A DNA stretch of 6,737 bases from Alphaproteobacteria bacterium (GCA_006226265.1 SBHH01000313.1:1-6737), one strand, 5' to 3'. Shown: positions 1 through 6,737, counted from the first letter of the stretch. A program made the numbers and translations. Notes: generated from the sequence alone by a model not told the origin.

Positions 1-624
1 GGTTCCCCGGCTCGGGATCTCCAGCTTTTGCGCCCGATTGACAAGGAAGGACGCAATCTTCTCAATCGGTGTCTTACGGCCCAGCACCAGCATATGGTTA
101 CGAAGCGCATCCACCTCTTCCTGCATCTTGGCAAGAAGTGCCTTGCGCACAACCGGCATTTTCTCGAGATAGGTTTCCAGCGCTTTCAGCGGCATTTTGC
201 AGACGATTACATCGCAAACAGCCTCAGCGTTATAAAGATAGCAGCCGTCTTTCTGATCGCCAAGCAAATCGCCAGAGGTCTTGAAACCGCTTACCTGACG
301 CCGCCCGTCATTAAGCAGATTGACGAGCCGGACTTCGCCGCTGATGATCGTATAGAGATATTTTGCGGGATCGCCTTCGTGATAGACAACTTCTCCTGTC
401 TTGATCAGACGGGTCCGGCTCTGGCTCGCAAATTCTTCCAGTTCCAAATCGCGAAGGTCAGCGCAGATAGCCCGCTTATGCGCATTACAGCCCTCGCAGG
501 CACTCGCGGAATTGCGGCCGCGCGGGCGCCGATTGGCCGTCGATGCAGCACCTTCAAAACAGATTAACTCGGCCTCGAGGCGATCAAACTTTTCTGTTTC
601 ACGCTTCAACAACTGTACTGTCAT
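1..624 (-). CDS. FNR-type (FnrL-like) Crp/Fnr family oxygen-responsive transcription regulator, partial at 3' end
   Basis: Reading the minus strand from the ATG at 624-622 gives 208 codons without a stop; the gene leaves the window at the left edge. Seen: cysteines 43, 46 and 54 (C-x2-C-x7-C) ahead of the sensor domain and Cys142 inside it; a cyclic-nucleotide-binding-like beta-roll at about 60-150 with YTIISGEVRLV and DGRRQVSGF; a long dimerisation helix at about 150-182; and LGRKTPIEKIASFL, which begins the winged-helix domain. The recognition helix is outside the window. Known: in FNR proteins four such cysteines hold an oxygen-labile [4Fe-4S] cluster, and the dimer switches genes for low-oxygen growth. 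The spacing fits alphaproteobacterial FnrL/FnrN/AadR better than E. coli FNR. The start is supported by GGGAG about 8 nt upstream. Extra cysteines 22, 128 and 137 are present. I saw no full FNR box (TTGAT-N4-ATCAA) upstream, so autoregulation is unsupported. The family is secure; the exact orthologue is not. Confidence 0.88.
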   Translation of the reverse strand, partial: MTVQLLKRETEKFDRLEAELICFEGAASTANRRPRGRNSASACEGCNAHKRAICADLRDLELEEFASQSRTRLIKTGEVVYHEGDPAKYLYTIISGEVRLVNLLNDGRRQVSGFKTSGDLLGDQKDGCYLYNAEAVCDVIVCKMPLKALETYLEKMPVVRKALLAKMQEEVDALRNHMLVLGRKTPIEKIASFLVNRAQKLEIPSRGT

Positions 625-808
625 TTTCCCGTCTCCCTTGCTTCAGCCGGATACGCATCGGGTGAATTAGCTTTCTGAGCGCGAATAATTTCTTAACATG
701 AACAAAATCACTATGCGGTCAGATGACGCAGGTAGGCCATTTCACACCAATTTAAGGCAAAGAGCCGGAGGAAATTAAAATTTTTCTTTATAATCAATAA
801 ATTAAGAC

Positions 809-846
809 AAAAAAATCCCAACAGCGGCATATTGCCACAGCTGGGA
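809..846 (-). terminator. Rho-independent terminator closing the acyl-CoA dehydrogenase operon
   Basis: On the minus strand the arms TCCCA/TGGGA (816-820 with 842-846) enclose a partly paired middle and a perfect inner stem GGCA-TAT-TGCC (827-837). The hairpin is followed at once by seven T residues (complement of the A run at 809-815). It starts about 55 nt after the stop codon at 904-902 of the second dehydrogenase gene. It therefore probably ends that operon and insulates it from the FNR-type gene further along the same strand. On the plus strand no T-run follows the hairpin directly, so I call it one-directional. The rest of the gap (625-901) is AT-rich near 770-815 and shows no gene and no promoter I would defend. 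Confidence 0.8.
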
Positions 847-901
847 AATTTGGCTACTTGGTACAGTTTTTATTGCTTTTTATTCTTCACGATTTCGTTT
901 T

Positions 902-2689
902 CTAAAGGCGAACGAGGTCGCTCGCCTTCTCAAGGGAAATCGGCTCTTCCCCAAGAAGAGCATTGCCTGCCTCGATCTCGAACTTATCTTCCCCGTTCTT
1001 CAAAGGATCATGCGGCCGGAGCTTGTGATCCATGACCAGCCGCGCGAGAAGAAGCCGCCGGGCATCGCCGCCCCGCGCTCCGATTGCCGCCGCCTCGCTC
1101 GCCATCAGGGAAGCCGTCGTGACATGATAAAGCGCATCGGAGGCAAGGCGTGCCTTGATCTCGTTACCGGTCTTCGCGATTTCCTCGGCAAAATCCCTCG
1201 CCCGATCAATGAGACCGGAAAGCTCGCCTGTGAACTGGCCGGGAAGACCCGGTGCGGCCTCAAGCCTTGCTTTCAGATCGTCAGCGAGATCCTCATGCGC
1301 GCCCGTCTTGGCGATGGCGCGCGTGGTGATATCGAGCGCATTGATATTGGATGTCCCCTCCCAGAGGAGGCCGGTATGCGCATCGCGGACAAGCCGCGAA
1401 TTCATCCAGTCCTCGATAAAGCCGTTGCCGCCGCGCACTTCAAGGGCGCCGGTTGCCACGGTCACGTTATCGCGACAGGCGCGGAACTTGACGAGAGGGG
1501 TGAGAATGCGATTGAGCCTTTTTGCGCTTTCATCCCCCTGCTCCGCCCTGTGAAGGATAGAGGAAACATGCAGAATCATGGAAAGCGACTGTTCCGTCGG
1601 CACCATGATCTTAAGAAGCTGACGGCGAAGAAGCGGCTTTTCAATGATCGCGCCGCCAAACACATCGCGGGTCTTCGCGGTTACCAGCGCCTCGTTCAGG
1701 CAGCGGCGCATCATGCCCGCCGCCCGCACTCCGTGGGAAAGGCGCGACATGCTGACCTGATCCATCATCTGACGGAGGCCTGGATTGGCTTTCGCCCCGA
1801 CATCGCCAAAGGCATAGCCGAGCGCGCCGTCGAAGATAATCTCGCCCGACGCCATGGACTTGGTGCCCATCTTGTCTTTCAGGCGAACAATCCGGTATTT
1901 GTTACGGCTGCCGTCATCGAGGGTGCGCGGCACTGCGAAGATAGCAAGGCCGGAGTTTCCTTCCGGTGCGCCTTCGGGCCGAGCGAGGACGAGGCAAACT
2001 TCAGCATCCGAGCTGGAGCAGAACCATTTATCGCCATAAAGCCGCCATTCGCCATTTTCCTGTTTCGCGGTCACGGCAAGATTGGCGACCTCGGATCCGC
2101 CGATCTTCTCGGTCATGAACTGCGCACCCCGAAATAATTCGTCCATATCCTGGCTGCGCATATTTTTAAGGAATTTTTCCTTCGCCTCTTCCGGACCATA
2201 GCGTTCCAGCAGCATCGATGACGTATCGGTCAGGGAAATCGGGCACATCAGGCCGAATTCCGACTGGGTAAAGAGATACTGGAAAACATATTTCGCCATC
2301 GGCGGGACTTTTTCGGGCCAGCCATGGACGCCCGCGCGGCGCGACATGCAGTGAATGCCGAAATCGCCGTAGCCGATCTTTTCCATTTCGCGAAACGCAG
2401 GATGATATTCGATCCAGTCCTGATTGCGCCCCCGTGCATCCCGAGCGTGAAGCACCGGAATATGCCGATCGCAGGTGCGGGCAAGTTCATCGAGACGGTT
2501 TCCCGCAACCTCGCCAAGCTTTCGATAGACCGGCGTCATATGTTCGCGCAAATCGTCCGACAGATAGATCGTCAGAAGGTCCTGCAGGCTGGTATCGATA
2601 TCGAAGAAATTGAGACCATGGCAATCATCCGCCACCCAGTCTTCCAGCTTGCGCTGTTCCCTCGGCTTCAAAGTCACATTCATATTCAT
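902..2689 (-). CDS. AidB-like acyl-CoA dehydrogenase family protein (second gene of tandem pair)
   Basis: FAD-dependent flavoenzyme of the acyl-CoA dehydrogenase superfamily, 595 residues from the ATG at 2689-2687. Family chemistry is alpha,beta-dehydrogenation of acyl-CoA thioesters with electrons passed to an electron-transfer flavoprotein. Seen: an AidB-like N-terminal helical region (about 15-120, with RHIPVLHARD and EYHPAFREM); the FAD-contact motif FMTEKIGGSE at about 191-200; a beta-domain (EWRLYGDKWFCS through GTKSMASGEIIFDGA, about 214-290); the helical domain with MMRRCLNEAL and GALEVRGGNGF; and LLWEGTSN, whose Glu444 aligns with the usual catalytic base. A C-terminal helical extension of about 140 residues, as in AidB, follows. 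An in-frame TTG two codons upstream (2695) sits 5 nt after AAGGA and could also start the protein. I prefer the ATG because it makes the length equal to the paralogue and aligns M with M. The spacing of 30 nt after the upstream gene suggests co-transcription. True AidB is an alkylation-response protein; that role is not shown here, and the substrate is unknown. Confidence 0.9.
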   Translation of the reverse strand: MNMNVTLKPREQRKLEDWVADDCHGLNFFDIDTSLQDLLTIYLSDDLREHMTPVYRKLGEVAGNRLDELARTCDRHIPVLHARDARGRNQDWIEYHPAFREMEKIGYGDFGIHCMSRRAGVHGWPEKVPPMAKYVFQYLFTQSEFGLMCPISLTDTSSMLLERYGPEEAKEKFLKNMRSQDMDELFRGAQFMTEKIGGSEVANLAVTAKQENGEWRLYGDKWFCSSSDAEVCLVLARPEGAPEGNSGLAIFAVPRTLDDGSRNKYRIVRLKDKMGTKSMASGEIIFDGALGYAFGDVGAKANPGLRQMMDQVSMSRLSHGVRAAGMMRRCLNEALVTAKTRDVFGGAIIEKPLLRRQLLKIMVPTEQSLSMILHVSSILHRAEQGDESAKRLNRILTPLVKFRACRDNVTVATGALEVRGGNGFIEDWMNSRLVRDAHTGLLWEGTSNINALDITTRAIAKTGAHEDLADDLKARLEAAPGLPGQFTGELSGLIDRARDFAEEIAKTGNEIKARLASDALYHVTTASLMASEAAAIGARGGDARRLLLARLVMDHKLRPHDPLKNGEDKFEIEAGNALLGEEPISLEKASDLVRL

Positions 2690-2719
2690 GATCAATCCGG
2701 TCCTTCGCGAATTCTGGCG

Positions 2720-4507
2720 TTAGAGAGTGAGGATACGGCTAACCGTATCAAGATCGAGTTTTTCGGACCCGAGCAGCGCATCGGTTGCCGCCGTATCGAA
2801 GGCATCGGCCTCGATCGACAGAGGATTGCCCTGCCCGAGCTTATGATCCACGATCATCCGGGACAAGAGAAGACGGCGGGCATCGCGCCCCATTTTACCG
2901 AGCGCCGCGCCCTCGTCGGCAAGCAAGGTCGCCGTCGTGACATGATAAAGCGCCGTTGCCGCTTTCCGGGCATGGGTTTCCATGCCGCGTTTTGCGACAT
3001 CCTCGGCGAACTTGACGGTCTGATCGACAAGGCCCTTAAGCTGACCGGCATATTGCCCCGGCAGGGCGGTATTGTCATCCAGAAGACGGGTCAAATCTTC
3101 GCCCAGGTCCTCATGCGCGCCGACCTTCGCGATGGCGCGGGTCGTCACATCAAGGGAATTGATATTGCTGGTCCCTTCCCAGATAACGCCGAGATGAGCG
3201 TCGCGCACCAGCTTGGCATTGACCCAATCCTCGATATAACCGTTGCCGCCCCGGACTTCCATCGCGCCAGTCGCGACCCGGACATTATCCCGCGCCGTCC
3301 GGTATTTGAGAAGCGGGGTCAGGATGCGGGTGCGACGGGCGGCATCGGGATCGCCTGCATCGCTCGCCTCCAGATTATTCGCGACATACATGACCATGGA
3401 GAGCGCCTGCTCCGTCGGGACCATCAGCTTCATCAACTGACGGCGAAGAAGCGGCTTGTCGATCAGGGTGCTGCCGAAGGCTCGCCGGTAGTTGGAGACG
3501 ACCAGCGCCTCGTTGAGGCAGCGGCGCATCATGGCCGCAGCCCGCACTCCGTGGGACAGGCGCGAGATATTCACCTGATCCATCATCATTTTAAGGCCCT
3601 TGTTCGGATGCGCCCCCACGTCACCGAGCGGATAGGCGACGGCGCCATCGAAAATGATCTCGCCCGAGGCCATGGATTTCGTGCCGAGCTTCGGCTTCAG
3701 CCGGACAATGCGATAAGTGTTGCGGCTGCCATCCTCAAGACGGCGCGGCATGGCGAAGAGCGCGAGGCCGGAATTCCCTTCGGGTGCATCCTCGGGCCGG
3801 GCGAGCAGAAGCGCAACGTCGCCATCGGCGCAGGAGCAGAACCATTTCTCCCCATAAAGCCGCCAGACGCCATCTTCCTCCCGCGCCTGCAGCACGATGT
3901 TGGACACATCGGAGCCGCCCGTCTTCTCGGTCATGAACTGCGCGCCCTTCAGGATATTGCCCATATCCTGGCTGTACATCCGCTCCAACAAAAGCTCCTT
4001 CGTCCTTTCGCCTGCATAGCGTTCAATCAGCATGGCGGAGCTGTCGGTCGCGGAGATCGGGCAAAGCTGCCCGAACTCGGACTGACCGAAAAGATACTGG
4101 AAGACATATTTGCCGACCGGCGGCACCGTCTTGTTCCAGCCGAGCACGCCCGGGCGGTGCGACATGCAGTGAATGCCGAACTCGCCGAAGCCGACATCCT
4201 CCATCCGCCGGTAGGACGGGTGAAATTCGATCCAGTCCTCGTTCCGGCCGCGTCCGTCACGGGCATGAAGAACAGGTTGGTGCCGGTCGGCTTCGCGCGA
4301 CCAGTCGTCAAGCTCGTTCCCGGCAAGCTGACCCAGGCGCTTGAAATGCGGCTCCATATGGGTACGGAGATCGGCGGGCATGTAAAGCTGGATCAGGTCC
4401 TGCAGGCTGTCGTCGATCTCGAAAAAGTTGAGACCATGGCAATCCGGCGCCACATAATCGGAAAGCTCCGCCGCCTCGAATTCCTGTTTTTGATGCAAAA
4501 AGCTCAT
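2720..4507 (-). CDS. AidB-like acyl-CoA dehydrogenase family protein (first gene of tandem pair)
   Basis: A 595-residue paralogue of the downstream gene; a hand count over an ungapped alignment gives about 63% identity. Seen: AidB-like N-terminal region (about 20-120, with RHQPVLHARD and EFHPSYRRM), FAD-contact motif FMTEKTGGSD at 191-200, beta-domain with WRLYGEKWFCS (215-225) and GTKSMASGEIIFDGA (275-289), MMRRCLNEAL at 326-335, GAMEVRGGNGY at 414-424 and IWEGTSN at 442-448 with Glu444 as the expected catalytic base. The segment SRLSHGVRAAAMMRR...FG...KPLLRRQL closely follows the arrangement in E. coli AidB. No signal peptide or membrane segment is evident, so it is probably cytoplasmic. 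The ATG at 4507-4505 has AAGGTG and GGGAGG upstream. It is the first gene of the operon and is transcribed away from the LysR-type regulator. Known family members act on acyl-CoA thioesters with FAD; AidB itself is linked to alkylation stress. A catabolic role is an inference from the operon with a LysR regulator. Confidence 0.9.
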   Translation of the reverse strand: MSFLHQKQEFEAAELSDYVAPDCHGLNFFEIDDSLQDLIQLYMPADLRTHMEPHFKRLGQLAGNELDDWSREADRHQPVLHARDGRGRNEDWIEFHPSYRRMEDVGFGEFGIHCMSHRPGVLGWNKTVPPVGKYVFQYLFGQSEFGQLCPISATDSSAMLIERYAGERTKELLLERMYSQDMGNILKGAQFMTEKTGGSDVSNIVLQAREEDGVWRLYGEKWFCSCADGDVALLLARPEDAPEGNSGLALFAMPRRLEDGSRNTYRIVRLKPKLGTKSMASGEIIFDGAVAYPLGDVGAHPNKGLKMMMDQVNISRLSHGVRAAAMMRRCLNEALVVSNYRRAFGSTLIDKPLLRRQLMKLMVPTEQALSMVMYVANNLEASDAGDPDAARRTRILTPLLKYRTARDNVRVATGAMEVRGGNGYIEDWVNAKLVRDAHLGVIWEGTSNINSLDVTTRAIAKVGAHEDLGEDLTRLLDDNTALPGQYAGQLKGLVDQTVKFAEDVAKRGMETHARKAATALYHVTTATLLADEGAALGKMGRDARRLLLSRMIVDHKLGQGNPLSIEADAFDTAATDALLGSEKLDLDTVSRILTL

Positions 4508-4560
4508 CTCACCTTGCCTCCCGTTCGCGCATGGAAATCCTGTTCTTGTTGTTAAGGGCC

Positions 4561-4589
4561 ATCATGCGCCAGCGATTGCTCGTAGACAA
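4561..4589 (-). promoter_or_regulatory. Candidate promoter of the dehydrogenase operon
   Basis: The minus strand reads TTGTCT (complement of 4584-4589), 17 nt, then CATGAT (complement of 4561-4566). Each hexamer matches 4 of 6 bases of the sigma-70 consensus with ideal spacing. It would give a leader of roughly 45 nt before the ATG at 4507. Its -35 box overlaps the -35 box of the opposite-strand promoter and lies inside the dyad 4573-4592. Inferred from consensus alone. Confidence 0.4.
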
Positions 4590-4592
4590 TCG
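4573..4592. promoter_or_regulatory. Perfect dyad CGATTG-N8-CAATCG, candidate LysR-type regulator site
   Basis: Two 6-bp arms in perfect inverted repeat lie in the 137-nt region between the divergent regulator and dehydrogenase operon. An ATTG...CAAT core with a T-N11-A reading (slightly off the symmetry axis) is typical of LysR-type sites. It covers the -35 elements of both candidate promoters, so a protein bound here could affect both directions. The binding protein is inferred from position only. Confidence 0.5.
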
Positions 4593-4612
4593 ATTATTCG
4601 GCAGACTATAAT
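4583..4612 (+). promoter_or_regulatory. Candidate promoter of the LysR-type regulator
   Basis: TAGACA at 4583-4588 (5 of 6 matches to TTGACA), an 18-nt spacer and a perfect TATAAT at 4607-4612. Transcription would begin near 4619, leaving a leader of about 25 nt before the ATG at 4645. The -10 overlaps the start of the dyad 4611-4627, an arrangement that suits autorepression. Confidence 0.6.
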
Positions 4613-4627
4613 TGAGAAAAACTCAAT
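4611..4627. promoter_or_regulatory. LysR-box-like dyad ATTGAG-AAAAA-CTCAAT
   Basis: A perfect 17-bp inverted repeat with 6-bp arms and a 5-A spacer. The T at 4613 and A at 4625 are symmetric about the centre and separated by 11 bases, the textbook T-N11-A of LysR-type operators. It begins on the -10 box of the regulator's candidate promoter and spans the expected transcription start, ending 17 nt before the start codon. This suggests an autoregulatory site. Which protein binds is inferred, not shown. Confidence 0.6.
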
Positions 4628-4644
4628 CAAGATGGATTTGAAAA

Positions 4645-5532
4645 ATGCTTCAAATGCCCTCATCTTCCGGGCTTCGCGCCTTTGAAGCCGCCTGCCGTTA
4701 TTTGAGCTTCAATCAAGCAGCGGAAGAACTTGGCGTGACGCCGGGTGCGGTCAGCCGGCAAATTCAGGCGCTAGAACAATATCTTGGCAAAACCCTCTTC
4801 CATCGCCAGCACAAGCGGATCGAGCTTACTGCCGTGGGCCGCCAGTACCTCGCGGAGATTGCGCTGCCCTTGGAAAAGATCGCCGCCGCTTCCGCCCGGC
4901 TTCGAAGCGAGACGCGGCGCGATGCGGTGTCCGTCTGCGCCTATCCCACATTCGCCATCCGCTGGCTGATCCCGCGCTGGCCCGCCCTTTACGAGCGTCA
5001 CCCCGATATTGATGTACAGCTCATCACCTCCCTCAACCCTGCGGATTTCGAGCGGGACGATTTCGACATCGCCGTCCAGGTGGTGGCGGAGGGGAGCAAT
5101 ATGCGCGGTCTCCGCCTCGACAAGCTCTTGGAAATCGACACCTACCCCGTCTGCAGCCCGGCCCTTGCCGCCCGCATCAGGACGCCCGAGGACCTTCGCG
5201 ATGCCGTGCTGGTGCATGAAAGCCCGCGCCCGACCGACTGGCCCCGCTGGCTGAAGGAGGCCGGGATTGACGATATCGACACGAACAAGGGCCTCCATTT
5301 CGAGAGCGCCAACATGGCGCTTCATGCGGCGATGAACGGCCTTGGCGTCGCCATCGGCATCGATGCGCTGGTCCGCGACGATATCGCAGCCGGACGGCTC
5401 GTCCGGCTGTTTGACGTGGTGCGGCGCTCCGGCTTTCCCTTCCATATCGTCTCGTCGGCGCGGAAAGCCTCCCGCCCCAAGCTTGCCGCCGTCCGCGAAT
5501 GGATGCTTGAGGAGGCAGGTCAAGCCGTATAA
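4645..5532 (+). CDS. LysR-type transcriptional regulator, GcvA-like subfamily
   Basis: A 295-residue DNA-binding regulator of normal LysR length. Seen: N-terminal winged helix-turn-helix, with LRAFEAACRYLSFNQAAEEL (10-29) and recognition segment VTPGAVSRQIQALEQYLG (31-48); a linker helix at about 60-92; then the two-lobed effector domain, with FAIRWLIPRW (103-112), RHPDIDVQLITS (118-129) and DFDIAV, all hallmarks of the GcvA-like branch. The late segment MNGLGVAIGI is also typical of the effector domain. Known: such proteins bind T-N11-A sites as tetramers, often next to and divergent from their targets, and respond to a small molecule. Here the neighbours are the two acyl-CoA dehydrogenase genes on the opposite strand, so they are the likely targets. 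The ATG at 4645 has only a weak ribosome site; a second ATG three codons later (4654) is no better. The GcvA resemblance is to the subfamily and does not imply control of glycine cleavage. Confidence 0.92.
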   Translation: MLQMPSSSGLRAFEAACRYLSFNQAAEELGVTPGAVSRQIQALEQYLGKTLFHRQHKRIELTAVGRQYLAEIALPLEKIAAASARLRSETRRDAVSVCAYPTFAIRWLIPRWPALYERHPDIDVQLITSLNPADFERDDFDIAVQVVAEGSNMRGLRLDKLLEIDTYPVCSPALAARIRTPEDLRDAVLVHESPRPTDWPRWLKEAGIDDIDTNKGLHFESANMALHAAMNGLGVAIGIDALVRDDIAAGRLVRLFDVVRRSGFPFHIVSSARKASRPKLAAVREWMLEEAGQAV

Positions 5533-5587
5533 GTATTTTAAGCAGGACAAAAGCGGGCAGAAATGCTTTCATTCCAGGACAGTGACC

Positions 5588-5603
5588 TGGCGCGGGGCCG
5601 CCA
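5588..5603 (+). other. Small GC-rich hairpin between the LysR-type gene and the YjgR-like gene
   Basis: TGGCG (5588-5592) and CGCCA (5599-5603) are perfect 5-bp arms around a 6-base loop. There is no T-run after it, so it is a poor intrinsic terminator. It lies about 35 nt before the ATG at 5638 and may be a leader structure or chance. A second weak pairing AAAGC/GCTTT lies at 5550-5569. No convincing terminator for the regulator or promoter for the next gene is visible in 5533-5637, so read-through between the two genes is possible. Confidence 0.3.
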
Positions 5604-5637
5604 TTCTGATGAAAAAGCTAATGTGAGCGGAGATAAT

Positions 5638-6737
5638 ATGAGTTGCTTGAGAGATGATGCCATTTTCATCGGAAAAAGTGACAATGGCACGGGCCATAAT
5701 CAGTATCTTCCCTTGAAATGGGGAAACCGGCATGGATTGGTCGCCGGGGCAACAGGAACAGGCAAGACCGTAACCTTGCAGGTTCTGGCAGAAGGTTTTT
5801 CCCGCGCCGGCGTTCCTGTCTTCCTTGCGGATGTGAAAGGCGATCTGTCGGGCATATGCCGGCCCTCGAAATTTCAGGATTTTCTTTTGAAACGGGCGGA
5901 GCTGATCGGCTTCACCGATGAATATGATGGCCGACAATTTCCGGTGACCTTCTGGGACCTGTTCGGAGAGCAGGGTCACCCGGTTCGCACCACCATCTCG
6001 GAGATCGGCCCTCTGTTGCTGGCCCGGATGCTGGAATTGAATGATACGCAGGAAGGCGTTCTCAATATCGTTTTCCGGGTTGCGGACGAACAGGGCCTGC
6101 TGCTTCTCGACCTCAAGGATCTTAGAGCCCTCCTTGGCGTGGTGAACGAGCAGCGGCAGGAAATATCGGCGGAATACGGGAATGTTTCGCCGCAATCCAT
6201 TGGCGCGATACAGCGCGCTCTTTTGCGGCTTGAAGACCAGGGTGCGGGAAAATTTTTCGGCGAGCCCGCGCTCGATCTGAAAGACCTGATTTGCACAGAT
6301 GAAAACGGCCAGGGCATGGTGAATATCCTCGCGGCGGACAAGCTGATGAACTCACCACGGCTTTACGGCACCTTCCTGCTCTGGATGCTGTCAGAGCTGT
6401 TTGAGGAATTACCGGAAACCGGCGATCCCGAGCGGCCGACGCTGGTTTTCTTCTTTGACGAGGCGCATCTGCTGTTCCGAGACGCCCCTCGCGCCCTCAT
6501 GGACAAGATCGAGCAGGTCGTCCGCCTCATCCGTTCCAAGGGCGTCGGCATTTTCTTTATCACGCAAAATCCTGATGATATTCCGGATACGGTTCTGGGT
6601 CAGCTCGGCAACCGGTTCCAGCACGCTTTACGCGCCTTCACCCCGAAACAGCAGAAAGCGATCCGGCTGGCGGCGCAGACCTACCGCGCCAATCCTGCCT
6701 TTAACGTAGAGACAACCATTACCGCCCTTGGCGTCGG
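5638..6737 (+). CDS. YjgR-like (DUF853) HerA/FtsK-superfamily P-loop ATPase, partial at 3' end
   Basis: The reading frame starts at the ATG 5638-5640, 5 nt after GGAG (in AGCGGAGA), and is open for 366 codons to the right edge. Seen: an N-terminal segment ending [19 protein letters not shown] with Walker A GATGTGKT at 37-44; [15 protein letters not shown] just after, a strong signature of this family; Walker [14 protein letters not shown] with Asp274-Glu275; [18 protein letters not shown], with Arg299 as a possible arginine-finger and Gln310 as a sensor-like residue; and [15 protein letters not shown]. Start and motifs closely match E. coli YjgR, which is about 500 residues, so roughly the last quarter is missing. 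Known: relatives in the HerA/FtsK group are hexameric DNA-translocating motors, but the cellular role of YjgR/DUF853 proteins is not well established. No membrane segment is seen in the visible part. The link to the upstream regulator is only proximity on the same strand (105 nt apart). Confidence 0.9.
   Translation, partial: MSCLRDDAIFIGKSDNGTGHNQYLPLKWGNRHGLVAGATGTGKTVTLQVLAEGFSRAGVPVFLADVKGDLSGICRPSKFQDFLLKRAELIGFTDEYDGRQFPVTFWDLFGEQGHPVRTTISEIGPLLLARMLELNDTQEGVLNIVFRVADEQGLLLLDLKDLRALLGVVNEQRQEISAEYGNVSPQSIGAIQRALLRLEDQGAGKFFGEPALDLKDLICTDENGQGMVNILAADKLMNSPRLYGTFLLWMLSELFEELPETGDPERPTLVFFFDEAHLLFRDAPRALMDKIEQVVRLIRSKGVGIFFITQNPDDIPDTVLGQLGNRFQHALRAFTPKQQKAIRLAAQTYRANPAFNVETTITALGV

Noticed and set aside
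28..567. A 179-codon plus-strand frame
   Set aside because: It is antisense to the FNR-type gene, whose motifs are clear on the minus strand; no family resemblance and no ribosome site.
787..803. A TTGAT half-site upstream of the FNR-type gene, considered as an FNR box
   Set aside because: Only one half matches; the second half does not resemble ATCAA at the required spacing, and it is far from the start codon next to a terminator.
902..4507. Annotation of the pair as true AidB (alkylation response)
   Set aside because: Resemblance to AidB is in overall architecture and several motifs, but the neighbours are not an Ada regulon and the residues are typical of many unassigned family members, so only 'AidB-like' is supported.
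2324..4555. A 743-codon open frame on the plus strand antisense to both dehydrogenase genes, plus a 375-codon one at 1010-2137
   Set aside because: They lie opposite well-supported enzyme genes with recognisable family motifs. Their products are rich in His, Arg and Ile with no known domain, as expected from antisense reading of GC-biased codons. Parallel openness over both paralogues reflects the duplicated sense sequence.
5550..5569. AAAGC/GCTTT inverted repeat after the LysR-type gene, considered as a terminator
   Set aside because: The stem is only 5 bp and AT-rich, the loop is 10 nt, and there is no T-run beyond the arm itself.
5569..6195. A 208-codon minus-strand frame, and 259- and 131-codon minus-strand frames over the LysR-type gene
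   Set aside because: All are shadows of the YjgR-like ATPase and LysR-type gene on the plus strand; no domain signatures.

Overview
The window most resembles a stretch of alphaproteobacterial chromosome. It is moderately GC-rich with a strong GC bias at third codon positions. It carries an FNR-type regulator with the cysteine spacing of the alphaproteobacterial FnrL/FnrN group, a GcvA-like LysR regulator, and a YjgR-type (DUF853) ATPase. The genus cannot be fixed from the sequence alone. I see no insertion sequences, tRNA or rRNA genes, CRISPR arrays or phage genes; the content looks like ordinary chromosomal genes.

Layout. (1) Positions 1-624, minus strand: an FNR-type Crp-family transcription factor whose DNA-binding end runs off the left edge. 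(2) Positions 625-901: an intergenic gap with a strong intrinsic terminator at 809-846 that closes the next minus-strand transcript. (3) Positions 902-4507, minus strand: two tandem AidB-like acyl-CoA dehydrogenase genes of 595 codons each, separated by 30 nt and about 63% identical to each other, evidently one operon produced by an old duplication. (4) Positions 4508-4644: a divergent control region with two perfect dyads and overlapping candidate promoters for both directions. (5) Positions 4645-5532, plus strand: a GcvA-like LysR-type regulator. (6) Positions 5533-5637: a short gap with a small GC-rich hairpin. (7) Positions 5638-6737, plus strand: a HerA/FtsK-superfamily ATPase of the YjgR/DUF853 type, cut by the right edge.

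How the parts fit. The clearest functional unit is the LysR-type regulator with its divergent dehydrogenase pair. One dyad has exactly the symmetric T-N11-A form of a LysR box and overlaps the regulator's own start region. The other lies over the -35 elements of both candidate promoters. The simplest reading is a regulator that represses itself and controls two related flavoenzymes acting on acyl-CoA-type substrates. The substrate, and whether the two enzymes act separately or as a mixed oligomer, cannot be read from the sequence. The flanking FNR and YjgR-like genes appear to be independent transcription units. I found no clearly undescribed system; the duplicated AidB-like pair with its compact control region is the most interesting item.
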